Positions 29,974-37,803 of a stretch of DNA of 64,000 bases are shown here, one piece after another. Numbering within the stretch: the stretch's first letter is position 1; each line of letters starts with the position of its first letter. The notes under the pieces were generated by a model. That model was not told the origin of the DNA. It did no database searches and was given only the letters and a program-made list of their open reading frames with translations. The stretch comes from Cohnella kolymensis (GTDB taxonomy: Bacteria; Bacillota; Bacilli; Paenibacillales; Paenibacillaceae): assembly GCF_000829465.1 (NCBI RefSeq), contig NZ_JXAL01000003.1, forward strand, positions 1-64,000, written 5' to 3'. Made by a program: the position numbers and the translations under genes.

Positions 29974-31140
29974 ATGAACATGCCAGTGAGATATACCACG
30001 AATGTGGACGAACTTCCCGGATTAACCGCTGACGAGAAAGCTTCGTTAAAGCACGTCACGGAGAAGTTCGTATTTCGGCTGAATGATTACTATTTGAAGT
30101 TGATCGATTGGTCTGATCCGAACGATCCGATAAGGAGACTGGTCATACCAAACGTAAATGAACTTAGGGAATACGGGCGATGGGATGCTTCCGATGAGGA
30201 TACCAACTATGTTGTAAAAGGATGTCAACATAAATACGGTACAACCGCGTTATTGCTCGTATCGGAAGTATGCGGAGCTTATTGCCGGTTCTGCTTTCGT
30301 AAAAGGCTGTTTCGCGAAGATGTAAAAGAGGCTATGCCGGACGTTCAGCAGGGCCTGGATTACATTGCAAAAACCCCGGAAATTAACAACGTCCTGCTCA
30401 CAGGCGGAGATCCATTGATTCTCGCAACCGGCAAACTTCGCAATATTTTGGAAGCCTTAAGATCCATAGAGCATGTGCAGATTATCCGGATCGGTTCAAA
30501 AATGCCCGTGTTTAACCCCATGAGAATCTATGAAGATCAACAACTCCTCGATGTGATCCGTACTCATTCCACTCAAGATAAACGCATTTACATTATGGCT
30601 CATGTTAACCATCCTAGGGAAATAACAGCAGAGGCCATGCAATGTTTTAAAGCGCTCTACGATGCCGGTGCGATTGTGGTTAACCAGACTCCCATATTGA
30701 AAGGAATTAATGATGACCCTGTCGTACTCGGTGAATTGCTTGATAAACTCTCATGGGCGGGCGTGACGCCGTATTATTTTTTCGTAAACAGGCCCGTTGC
30801 GGGAAACAGCGGCTTCGTTCTTCCGCTGGAAGAAGTTTATCGTATCGTTGAAGAAGCAAAAGCGAGAACTTCGGGATTAGGCAAACGGGTAAGGCTTTGC
30901 ATGAGCCATACATCAGGAAAACTGGAAATCCTGTCCATCGACAGCGGTAAGGCCTATTTAAAGTATCATCAATCGCGGGATGGAGATTACGGCAAACTGA
31001 TGATTTTAGATTGTCCTAAAGAGGCTACGTGGTTTGACGAACTGCCGGGCAACGAAAAGTATTGGAGTAAACCGTCTAAAAAAACGACGGACGTCATTTC
31101 TGTGAATGAACTGCCGGATGTACCTCAGAAAAGCAGGTGA
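29974..31140 (+). CDS. KamA-family radical SAM aminomutase-like protein, altered substrate site
   Basis: KamA-family enzymes (lysine, glutamate or arginine 2,3-aminomutases) use a 4Fe-4S cluster, SAM and PLP to move an amino group from C2 to C3. The 388-residue protein has the radical SAM motif CGAYCRFC (Cys100, 104, 107), the family context LLTGGDPLIL and HVNHPREIT, and a PLP lysine candidate in HTSGK (Lys316). In lysine aminomutase, Asp293 (YQCD) and Asp330 hold the substrate side chain. By ungapped alignment through the TSG motif these are Arg273 (YFFVNRP) and Cys309/Met310 here. Lysine is therefore unlikely, and an anionic substrate is possible. The ATG at 29974 follows GAGAGGAGAATC. An ATP-grasp gene follows after 4 bp. 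Confidence 0.8.
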   Translation: MNMPVRYTTNVDELPGLTADEKASLKHVTEKFVFRLNDYYLKLIDWSDPNDPIRRLVIPNVNELREYGRWDASDEDTNYVVKGCQHKYGTTALLLVSEVCGAYCRFCFRKRLFREDVKEAMPDVQQGLDYIAKTPEINNVLLTGGDPLILATGKLRNILEALRSIEHVQIIRIGSKMPVFNPMRIYEDQQLLDVIRTHSTQDKRIYIMAHVNHPREITAEAMQCFKALYDAGAIVVNQTPILKGINDDPVVLGELLDKLSWAGVTPYYFFVNRPVAGNSGFVLPLEEVYRIVEEAKARTSGLGKRVRLCMSHTSGKLEILSIDSGKAYLKYHQSRDGDYGKLMILDCPKEATWFDELPGNEKYWSKPSKKTTDVISVNELPDVPQKSR

Positions 31141-31144
31141 AAAA

Positions 31145-32461
31145 ATGGATCGATCAAGCAAATCCTCTTCATTCCGGCCTGTTGTCAGTGTCTATTTAGG
31201 CAACAAATCCATTCCGCTTAACCGCATGAACAATTATGTGAGATTAATAAAACTTGTGGAAGCTAACAAAGAGGCAAATACGATCCTCAATTTCTTTACG
31301 GCAGAGGATGTCGATTTCACTGAGCGGCGAATTAACGGAACTTATTTCAACTATTCGAGCAAGACATGGCAAAAAAAAGAGTTTGGACTTCCTGATGTTG
31401 TTTATGTCCGAGGCGGCGGAGAAGAGATAGAGAAACTGCTTGCTGCATTCGACAGTTGGGGAGTTAAGAGGCTAAATCCCATTCCTGCCTTTAATAAAGG
31501 TGAACTTTTCGAGCTTTTAAGCCAAGACCATAATGTCAGCCGATTTCTTCCTCCGACCGTAAGTGTTGAAAGTATGAATGATATCAGAAGCGCGATTCAG
31601 AGGCTGGGAACCGTATACGTAAAAGCTCGGCGCGGACGAAAAGGAACACAAGTCATGCGAATTGAAAGGCTGGCTAAAAAAGGATATTTATACAGTTATT
31701 CAGTATTGGGCAAATTGGTGCGCAGAAAAGTGGCTAGTATGAACGGCGTGGAAAAAGCGATTGTAAATTTTTTCAGCGACAAAAAAGTGATCGTTCAGCG
31801 GGCTATTAATTTGGTCAGGGTGAATAAGAATCGCCTCGTCGATTTTCGGGCCGAAGTACAAAGAAATAAAAAAGGAGATATCGATATTGTCGGGATATGC
31901 GTAAGGATCGGACGGCAAAATGCCCCGATCACTACCCATGCCACAGCTTACCGATATGACACCTACCTCAAAAAGTTATTCCCGCATTATTCGAATCAAC
32001 AGATAAGAGCGCTGATTAATAAAATAAAAGCTTTCTTAATAACGGTTTATTTCGGTGTGGAAAAAAAATATGGTCAGTTCGGAGAAATGGGAATCGACTT
32101 TGCGGTCGACAGAAAAGGAGATATCTGGCTTATTGAATGCAATGCTCAATCGGCCAAAGTGTCGATCGTCAAAGCTTACGGATCAAAGGCAAACAGAGTA
32201 TTTTTAAACCCTTTGCAGTATGCAAAGGTCATTGCCAACCTTGACAGGGGCACTGACCGGCAGCACAACAACAGAAGCCAATCGAAGAGCAACAGAAGTC
32301 AATCGAACAACAACAGAAGCCAATCGAACAACAACAGAAGCCAATCGAACAACAACAGAAGCCTGTTCAATTATTACAAGAGACATTTCGTCAGGGACAG
32401 AACCCGCTCGGAACATGAGATGAGCCATACAAATCATAATGCATATTTCGGCGGTTGGTGA
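31145..32461 (+). CDS. YheC/YheD-family ATP-grasp protein with Asn/Arg/Ser/Gln repeat tail
   Basis: The family is annotated as endospore coat-associated ATP-grasp, which suggests carboxylate-amine ligation; the true reaction is unknown. This 438-residue member has an N-terminal YheC-type domain (about 1-120, PVVSVYLGNKSIPLNRMNNY). The ATP-grasp core follows, with VYVKARRGRKGTQVMRIE (about 160), VDFRAEVQRN (about 235) and the metal-ligand end FAVDRKGDIWLIECNAQSAK (about 320). After residue about 370 comes a low-complexity tail of NNNRSQS repeats (21-bp DNA repeats) and a HNAYFGGW end, like a coat protein. The ATG at 31145 follows AGGTGA, 4 bp after the aminomutase stop. Confidence 0.8.
   Translation: MDRSSKSSSFRPVVSVYLGNKSIPLNRMNNYVRLIKLVEANKEANTILNFFTAEDVDFTERRINGTYFNYSSKTWQKKEFGLPDVVYVRGGGEEIEKLLAAFDSWGVKRLNPIPAFNKGELFELLSQDHNVSRFLPPTVSVESMNDIRSAIQRLGTVYVKARRGRKGTQVMRIERLAKKGYLYSYSVLGKLVRRKVASMNGVEKAIVNFFSDKKVIVQRAINLVRVNKNRLVDFRAEVQRNKKGDIDIVGICVRIGRQNAPITTHATAYRYDTYLKKLFPHYSNQQIRALINKIKAFLITVYFGVEKKYGQFGEMGIDFAVDRKGDIWLIECNAQSAKVSIVKAYGSKANRVFLNPLQYAKVIANLDRGTDRQHNNRSQSKSNRSQSNNNRSQSNNNRSQSNNNRSLFNYYKRHFVRDRTRSEHEMSHTNHNAYFGGW
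32266..32363 (+). repeat. 21-bp tandem repeat encoding NNNRSQS
   Basis: About four and a half copies of a 21-bp unit (AACAGAAGCCAATCGAACAA plus one base) encode seven-residue repeats in the ATP-grasp C-terminal tail. The last copies are nearly identical, implying recent slippage or duplication. Confidence 0.85.
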
Positions 32462-32481
32462 CAGGAAGGTGCGACTCATCC

Positions 32482-33648
32482 ATGATTAACACTCGGCGTT
32501 TCGGAAAAGAGCTGCAGAGAATCGGTTTCGCTTTTTACAGCGGCGTTCCTTGCTCTTATTTGAACAGCTTAATTAATTACGCCATCAATGAAGGCGAGTA
32601 TGTGGCGGCGGCCAACGAAGGAGATGGGATCGCCATTGCTTCGGGCGCCTTGCTTGGAGGCAAAAAACCGGTTGTGCTGATGCAAAATTCGGGACTGGCG
32701 AACGCCGTATCGCCGCTGGTGTCGCTTAATTACCCATTTCGAATCCCCATACTCGGGTTTGTCAGCTTGCGGGGCGAACCCGGTATCTCTGATGAACCGC
32801 AGCACGAGCTTATGGGGCGAATCACGGAAAAGCTGCTTGATTTAATGCAAGTGAAGTGGATCTATTTGTCTTCGGATTTAAAAACGGCCAAGCGCCAGCT
32901 TTTATTAGCGGCAAAGTATGTCGATCGGAACCAGCCGTTTTTCTTTGTTGTCCGAAAAGGAACGTTCGAACAAGAGCCGTTGAAAGAGCAGGAATTCTCT
33001 TTGCGTGCAAACCGGCAAAAGGCGGTAAAACAGACGATCGATGAATTGCCCACCCGTCACCAGGCGCTGAAGGTGATAGACAGTTGGAAAGACAGCAAGA
33101 CGGTCCTGCTTGCCACAACAGGAAAAACCGGGAGGCAATTGTATGAAATTAAGGATGCTCCCGGTAACCTGTACATGGTCGGATCCATGGGATGTGTCGG
33201 TTCGCTGGGGCTGGGACTGGCGCTGACCAAACAAAGCTTCGATATCGTCTCCATTGACGGAGACGGCTCCATCCTTATGCGTATGGGCAGCCTGGCTACA
33301 AACGGATATTACAGTCCTTCCAACATGATTCATATTCTTCTGGATAATAACGCCCATGACTCAACAGGCGGCCAGAGGACGGTTTCTCATAACGTTAATT
33401 TCGTTGAAGTCGCTTCAGCTTGCGGTTATGCAAAATCCATCTACGTGCACAACCTCAATGAATTGCATGCGCGCCTGAAAGAATGGAAAGCCGCGAAGGA
33501 ATTAACTTTTCTTTATATGAGAATCTCTTCAAGCTCAGAGGAACAGCTGGGCCGTCCTGCGATGAAGCCGTACGAGGTCAAGGAAAGATTGCAATTCTAT
33601 TTGAATGGCGGGAGCCCCCAAGCAATCGGCGAGGGAGAAGAATCATGA
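32482..33648 (+). CDS. ppd: Phosphonopyruvate decarboxylase
   Basis: This ThDP enzyme converts 3-phosphonopyruvate to phosphonoacetaldehyde, pulling the unfavourable mutase reaction forward. The 388-residue protein shows the N-terminal catalytic segment GVPCSYLNSLINYA and AANEGDGIAIASG (ThDP-activating Glu, about residue 44). The C-terminal ThDP/Mg motif begins IDGDGSILMRMGSLAT and ends with DNNAHDSTGGQRT (about 255-305), as in known Ppd. The ATG at 32482 follows GGAAGGTG. It overlaps the next frame (ATGA) and lies between two ATP-grasp genes, 2.7 kb from pepM instead of adjacent. Confidence 0.92.
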   Translation: MINTRRFGKELQRIGFAFYSGVPCSYLNSLINYAINEGEYVAAANEGDGIAIASGALLGGKKPVVLMQNSGLANAVSPLVSLNYPFRIPILGFVSLRGEPGISDEPQHELMGRITEKLLDLMQVKWIYLSSDLKTAKRQLLLAAKYVDRNQPFFFVVRKGTFEQEPLKEQEFSLRANRQKAVKQTIDELPTRHQALKVIDSWKDSKTVLLATTGKTGRQLYEIKDAPGNLYMVGSMGCVGSLGLGLALTKQSFDIVSIDGDGSILMRMGSLATNGYYSPSNMIHILLDNNAHDSTGGQRTVSHNVNFVEVASACGYAKSIYVHNLNELHARLKEWKAAKELTFLYMRISSSSEEQLGRPAMKPYEVKERLQFYLNGGSPQAIGEGEES

Positions 33649-33668
33649 AGGAAAGGAGAGGAGCACCT

Positions 33669-34409
33669 TTGAAGCACAATGTTATTCGCAGCAAAATGAA
33701 AAAAGGATACCCGCTTATGACAGATCCGATCCTTTCAAGTCATTTTCCGGATACAGACTGGTTTCAGGAATCAAGCCTCCGAAAAATGCTGCGAAACCAT
33801 ACTGCCGTTTATATCAAGCCGGATGTCGGGAGAAAAGGCAATGGAGTCATCAGGCTAAAAAGGCTGAATCGTTATGAACACGAGATATCACATGGGGAAA
33901 CCACAATCATTTGCCCGTCGAAAAAACTTTACTCCGAATTAACGAAGATGCTGAATCCCAAAAAGAATTACCTTGTCCAACAGGGCATCGATTTGGCCAC
34001 CTATCGTAAACGTCCTTTTGATGTGCGTGTCGTCTTGCAAAAACCTTTGAATACATGGCGTGCCACCTTAATGAGCGCAAAAATCGCGCCTAACGAATCC
34101 TCTGTCGTCACTAATGTTGCTAAAGGCGCGAAGGACTTAAATGTATATAAAGCGATTAACGGAATCGATCAATCCGTTAACCGGCCGGAAGTTTTGCGTG
34201 ATTTGCTGGATGTCTCGCATCAAATTGCTCAAAAATTAGACTCCGTGTTTCCGCTCAGAATTTTAGGGTTGGATATGGGCATCGACAAAAAGGGAAAAGT
34301 GTGGTTTATCGAAGCCAATACCAAACCGGATAATGTCGGATTGGAGAATATTGACAGAAAGCTCTATCGAAAATATCGCGCAGCGAAAAAATGGATGCGT
34401 AAAGGGTGA
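33669..34409 (+). CDS. YheC/YheD-type ATP-grasp protein (second copy)
   Basis: This 246-residue protein lacks the YheC N-terminal domain and consists of the ATP-grasp part only. Landmarks are VYIKPDVGRKGNGVIRLKR, a phosphate-contact region RPFDVRVVLQKP, and the metal-ligand end GLDMGIDKKGKVWFIEANTK. I favour the TTG at 33669, behind AAAGGAGAGGAG and giving the same N-terminal length as the next paralogue. An ATG at 33645 overlaps the ppd stop (ATGA) and is an alternative. It is the second of four related genes in one operon. The substrate is unknown. Confidence 0.78.
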   Translation: MKHNVIRSKMKKGYPLMTDPILSSHFPDTDWFQESSLRKMLRNHTAVYIKPDVGRKGNGVIRLKRLNRYEHEISHGETTIICPSKKLYSELTKMLNPKKNYLVQQGIDLATYRKRPFDVRVVLQKPLNTWRATLMSAKIAPNESSVVTNVAKGAKDLNVYKAINGIDQSVNRPEVLRDLLDVSHQIAQKLDSVFPLRILGLDMGIDKKGKVWFIEANTKPDNVGLENIDRKLYRKYRAAKKWMRKG

Positions 34410-34415
34410 GTGCTC

Positions 34416-35165
34416 GTGTCTGTACAGGAATATCATATTAAAAGCAAGCTGGCGGTCGCCTATCAGCTGATCCACTCGCCGGAAGTGTCCCGGCATATTC
34501 CCGATACGGATCTGCTGCGTGAATATTCCTTCAAAAAAATGACCAAAAAGTATGACAAAGTCTATATAAAACCGGATCGCGGAAGAAAATCCAGAGGCGT
34601 TATAAGAATTGAAAAAGGGAAAAACGGGCTTTACAAAATGCGCCATGGAACGCACACGCAGGAGGTCGATTCAAACGACCTTTGGACAAAAGTTAAGGAA
34701 ATTGCAGGGGATACCAAATATGTCATTCAACAAGCCGTTGAGAGCGTAACGAATGGCGGACGGCACTTTGATCTTCGCTGCCACGCTGTGAGAGTAAACG
34801 GCAAATGGAAAGTCGGCGGTATTTGCGGCCGGTTGGGGCAGCGCGGGAGCATTATCACAACTTCTCATCACGGCGGAACGCGACGCTGCTTGAAACGCTT
34901 TTTTAGCCGGCACTTGGGTTATTCCAAGCAACAAAGCTTGAACATGAAGCGAAGACTGGATAAATGCGTTCTAAACACCGTCAGACGCGTAAGCCAAATG
35001 TATCCGAATCTTATAGAGTTCGCGGTGGATATCGGAATTGACCGCAAGAAAAGGATCTGGATCTATGAGGTTAATATCGAACCGTTGACCAGAGGCAATT
35101 TCAAAATGCTGCCTGACTTGACCTTGTATCGGAGAATTCAATCCATGAGAAGGAAAGCAAAATAA
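34416..35165 (+). CDS. YheC/YheD-type ATP-grasp protein (third copy)
   Basis: This 249-residue paralogue has VYIKPDRGRKSRGVIRIEKG (about residue 50), RHFDLRCHAVRVNGKWKVGG (about 118) and VDIGIDRKKRIWIYEVNIEP (about 208). A GTG at 34416 follows AAGGGTGAG; a GTG at 34410 abutting the preceding stop is also possible. The N-terminal HSPEVSRHIPDTDLLREYSF aligns with the two neighbouring copies, supporting tandem duplication followed by strong divergence. It lies 6 bp from the previous gene and 19 bp from the next. Confidence 0.78.
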   Translation: MSVQEYHIKSKLAVAYQLIHSPEVSRHIPDTDLLREYSFKKMTKKYDKVYIKPDRGRKSRGVIRIEKGKNGLYKMRHGTHTQEVDSNDLWTKVKEIAGDTKYVIQQAVESVTNGGRHFDLRCHAVRVNGKWKVGGICGRLGQRGSIITTSHHGGTRRCLKRFFSRHLGYSKQQSLNMKRRLDKCVLNTVRRVSQMYPNLIEFAVDIGIDRKKRIWIYEVNIEPLTRGNFKMLPDLTLYRRIQSMRRKAK

Positions 35166-35184
35166 TGATGAAAGGAGTGTTTCT

Positions 35185-35946
35185 GTGTCCGGTATATGGG
35201 ATCCGTCGAAGTGGGAATTGCACAAGCTTTATTCCAAACATCCCGACATCGGCCGACTAGTGCCTCCTACGGAGGTTTTAAGCTTAAAAACCTTGAAGCG
35301 ATTGTTGCATGACTACAAAAAGGTTTATATCAAAGGAAAGAATTCGCATACGGGATCGGGAATCATAAAGGCGTGGAAAACCGGTACCGGGTATCGATTT
35401 GTTCGAGTAAAGGGCAAGCCGGTTGATGTGCCATCGATAGCCGAACTATATACGAATGTGAAGCGAGGCAGACCGGACAATTCGGTAATCGTTCAAAAAG
35501 CAATAGATTTGGCCAAGGTCGAAGGACGCCCTTTTTCGATCCGTCTTATGATGATGCGGGATGGACAAAGGAAGTGGCACTACACGGGAATGCTGGCGAA
35601 GGTGTCGGGAGAAGACAGCATCATTACAAATGTTCGGCGCGGCGGAGGTTATGCAACGACAATTGATGAAGCCTTGGCCAAGTCGCTCGGATACAGTCGG
35701 CAGCAAATTGCAAAAGTGAAACGGAAGCTTGTACGTATCGGTTTTGATATTATTGACCATTCCATTAAAAGAGGCTATTTATCCCATGAGTCTGGCTTAG
35801 ATCTCGGCATCGACCGAAAAGGGAAAGTTTGGATTATTGAAGTTAACCTGTGCTACCCTTCCTATGGAATATTTAACCGATTAGAGGATAAAACGTTTTA
35901 CAATAAAATAAAAAGATTGGCAGCCGATTATAAAAAGAACCGTTAA
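35185..35946 (+). CDS. YheC/YheD-type ATP-grasp protein (fourth copy)
   Basis: This 253-residue paralogue starts at a GTG with AAAGGAG 8 bp upstream. It has YIKGKNSHTGSGIIKAWK instead of the KPDxGRK seen in its neighbours, so its first ATP-contact strand is the most diverged of the set. Later motifs are kept: RPFSIRLMMMRDGQRKW and GLDLGIDRKGKVWIIEVNLC. It is the last gene of the operon; a long inverted repeat follows before the convergent CotB-like genes. The altered glycine-rich region may mean a different substrate or weak catalysis. Confidence 0.78.
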   Translation: MSGIWDPSKWELHKLYSKHPDIGRLVPPTEVLSLKTLKRLLHDYKKVYIKGKNSHTGSGIIKAWKTGTGYRFVRVKGKPVDVPSIAELYTNVKRGRPDNSVIVQKAIDLAKVEGRPFSIRLMMMRDGQRKWHYTGMLAKVSGEDSIITNVRRGGGYATTIDEALAKSLGYSRQQIAKVKRKLVRIGFDIIDHSIKRGYLSHESGLDLGIDRKGKVWIIEVNLCYPSYGIFNRLEDKTFYNKIKRLAADYKKNR

Positions 35947-35950
35947 TAAA

Positions 35951-36004
35951 GTCAGGGGATGACATATACGTGGATGAAAAAACCACATATACAGTCATCC
36001 CCTA
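35951..36004. terminator. Long inverted repeat, probable bidirectional terminator
   Basis: GTCAGGGGATGAC and CATATACGTGG pair with CCACATATAC and GTCATCCCCTAC around an A-rich loop. There is no long T tract, so termination is inferred from position between convergent genes. Confidence 0.5.
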
Positions 36005-36034
36005 CTATTTGTCATCGGCCGCGTTCGTTTTGAT

Positions 36035-36691
36035 TTAAGGCCGGTGTATCGTTTTGACATGATCCAAATGAATGAATGTGCTGGCGCCGTCCGCCGTTAC
36101 CAACTCGAGAATGTTGTGGCGCACCGCCTTGAGCAAACCGATTTTCTCGGGGTGTTCTCCTAAATCCAGAATAACAAATTCTCCTTCGAATTTTTTCAAT
36201 TGCTGGTCGAAGGTGCGGGCGAGTGAAGCGGTGGTCGGGTGAACGGGAAACTTGCCTTGTTCAAGGGCATATGGCGTTGTGTGAGCGTCGTACGGCACAA
36301 GCATTTTTAAATGCCGCATGGAAACGTAGAGAGAGCGGTACATAGGAGAATAAAAGACGAAAAAGTCATTCATTATGCTGGTAACATAACCATGAACGGT
36401 TTGATTTCCGGCAATATACAGCTCCGAAAACATTCCTTTCGCATTTAACAGCACTTTGCGGTAAGACAACTCCATAGCCAGGTCTAGCGCCGGGTCGGGT
36501 GGCGGAGCGAAATTGGATTCGCTGGCCGGGCACTTGGTTAGCTGCTGGATGTGGACTAATGGCACGTACAAAAATTGAATGCCGTTGTGCAGCACGAGTA
36601 CGTCAGTTCCGAGGTCAATGAGAGTTCCTTTTACAGGCACACGGGTTCCGGAAACGGTAAGAGACACGGGTTGGTTCAGATACATCTCCAT
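36035..36691 (-). CDS. CotB-like spore coat protein (three small beta-domain repeats)
   Basis: The 218-residue protein contains three related segments: GTLIDLGTDVLVLHNGIQFLY (about residue 22), HGYVTSIMNDFFVFYSPMY (about 100) and KIGLLKAVRHNILELV (about 180). Each ends in a 'valine/histidine-lysine' strand such as VPLVHIQQL or IHLDHVKTI. The pattern 'confers G, alters/loses effect, D-x-L-V-L, interval, H-I' is that seen in the N-terminal part of CotB and related coat proteins. AAAGGAGGTG lies about 14 bp before the ATG, a long spacing. It is cotranscribed with the next CotB-like gene. Assignment is by pattern and neighbours. Confidence 0.5.
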   Translation of the reverse strand: MEMYLNQPVSLTVSGTRVPVKGTLIDLGTDVLVLHNGIQFLYVPLVHIQQLTKCPASESNFAPPPDPALDLAMELSYRKVLLNAKGMFSELYIAGNQTVHGYVTSIMNDFFVFYSPMYRSLYVSMRHLKMLVPYDAHTTPYALEQGKFPVHPTTASLARTFDQQLKKFEGEFVILDLGEHPEKIGLLKAVRHNILELVTADGASTFIHLDHVKTIHRP

Positions 36692-36757
36692 GGGATCAGC
36701 GGAAGCACCTCCTTTGCTGTCAGGGTGTGATGAGTGCCGTTAGGGGTTATTCACTGC

Positions 36758-37387
36758 TTATCTGCCGCCGCGTCCGCCTTTGCCCCCGCCGGATCGTTTG
36801 CTGTTTGATTTGCTTCCTGATTTGTTCTTATTCCCGCCGGATCCGCTTTTATTGTTGTTTTTGTTTTTGTTTTGATCTTGGCTGCTGGATATCATGACGG
36901 TCTTGATATGAAAGGTAGGGATACGAACCAATTCGCGGTCTACAATCAACAATACGTTATCAGAAGCAACTTCTGCCAGGAACCCGTCCAGTTTTTCAGG
37001 TCCGCCGCGGTTAATCTGGATGTGCTTGTGGCGCATACGATGGAGCAGGGATTGGAAGCTGGAAGCTGACACATAGCTTCTCGAGCGTCCGTATCTGGAA
37101 CGATTGCCGCCGGAACGGCCTCCGCCGGAACGGCCTCCCCCGGATTTACCTTCTGATTCTTGCACTCCTTCAGTGATACTTTTCACGTGTGCGCCGTTAA
37201 CATAGACGATTCCCTCATCAGTGAGAACGACAAGATAATCGCTTGGAATCGCAACCAGTACCCCTTCTACGCTGTCATGCCCGCCTCGATTGATGCGAAC
37301 CAGACGGCCTACCAGATGCGATGCCTGCCTCGCATAGAAATTATGCTTGTGCGTGTGATGAATAGGGTATACAGGACCCGAATACAT
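36758..37387 (-). CDS. CotB-like spore coat protein with basic low-complexity tail
   Basis: CotB is an outer-coat protein whose C-terminal serines are phosphorylated by CotH in B. subtilis. This 209-residue protein has two related domains, LVGRLVRINRGGHDSVEGVL (about 26) and HIQINRGGPEKLDGFLAEV (about 118). A Gly/Arg/Ser linker (GGGRSGGGRSGG) separates them, and a tail of SGSGGNKNKSGSKSNSKRSG type from about residue 170 is rich in Ser, Lys and Asn. The ATG at 37387 follows GAAAGGAG. A CotH-like kinase gene lies 416 bp away in the opposite direction, the pairing expected for a CotB/CotH system. Confidence 0.65.
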   Translation of the reverse strand: MYSGPVYPIHHTHKHNFYARQASHLVGRLVRINRGGHDSVEGVLVAIPSDYLVVLTDEGIVYVNGAHVKSITEGVQESEGKSGGGRSGGGRSGGNRSRYGRSRSYVSASSFQSLLHRMRHKHIQINRGGPEKLDGFLAEVASDNVLLIVDRELVRIPTFHIKTVMISSSQDQNKNKNNNKSGSGGNKNKSGSKSNSKRSGGGKGGRGGR

Positions 37388-37662
37388 GGATCATTCTCCT
37401 TTCATAATAGGAAGAAAAATTTTTGTTGATAGATTGACGAACTATTAAACCGGCAGCGTTAAGCTGTTGACAAGCTTGTTTCAATTGAACTCCGCTTTTT
37501 CGTCGGTGTGTGTTTTGTCCCTCCTTTGCACTTGTGGGGGAAGTGAATTTATGTTCTATATCTATGTGTACCATCGATTAAAGGACCCGGTTGGTTGTCC
37601 GATTAGACTGCAAAATCCGCTAACGGGAGCGGTAATCCGCCCTTCCAGTTCATTATGCGCCT

Positions 37663-37686
37663 GGCACCTCGGGTGCCTTTTTTTTT
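37663..37686 (+). terminator. Hairpin with T tract in the CotB-CotH interval
   Basis: GGCACC and GGTGCC form a small stem followed by nine T residues. The 416-bp interval 37388-37803 otherwise holds the CotB-side leader and a CotH-side promoter candidate. No gene here convinced me, so what this hairpin terminates is unclear. Confidence 0.6.
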
Positions 37687-37757
37687 ATGTTTATGCGGGT
37701 CAGCCGCTCATCCGGAAATTTGACTAGACAAGGGCCGTTTCACACATGGCGGGGATA

Positions 37758-37766
37758 CATACGCTA
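37758..37766 (+). promoter_or_regulatory. Sigma-K-like -10 element upstream of the CotH-like gene
   Basis: CATACGCTA fits the sigma-K -10 consensus CATAnnnTA and lies 38 bp before the start at 37804. The nearest AC is 14 bp upstream, shorter than the usual 16-17, so the match is partial. Confidence 0.35.
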
Positions 37767-37803
37767 GAAACATATCGGGAGAATCGCGGAAAGGGGGAGA
37801 GGA

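Noticed and set aside
29974..31140. EpmB-type elongation factor P aminomutase
   Set aside because: The protein keeps the long KamA N-terminal region and has no efp or epmA neighbour; although CRFCF resembles EpmB, overall layout fits KamA better. Not fully excluded.
37467..37727. Plus-strand frame in the CotB-CotH interval (86 codons, with an inner ATG at 37550)
   Set aside because: A hairpin with a T tract lies inside it, composition is atypical and no family is recognised; treated as non-coding.
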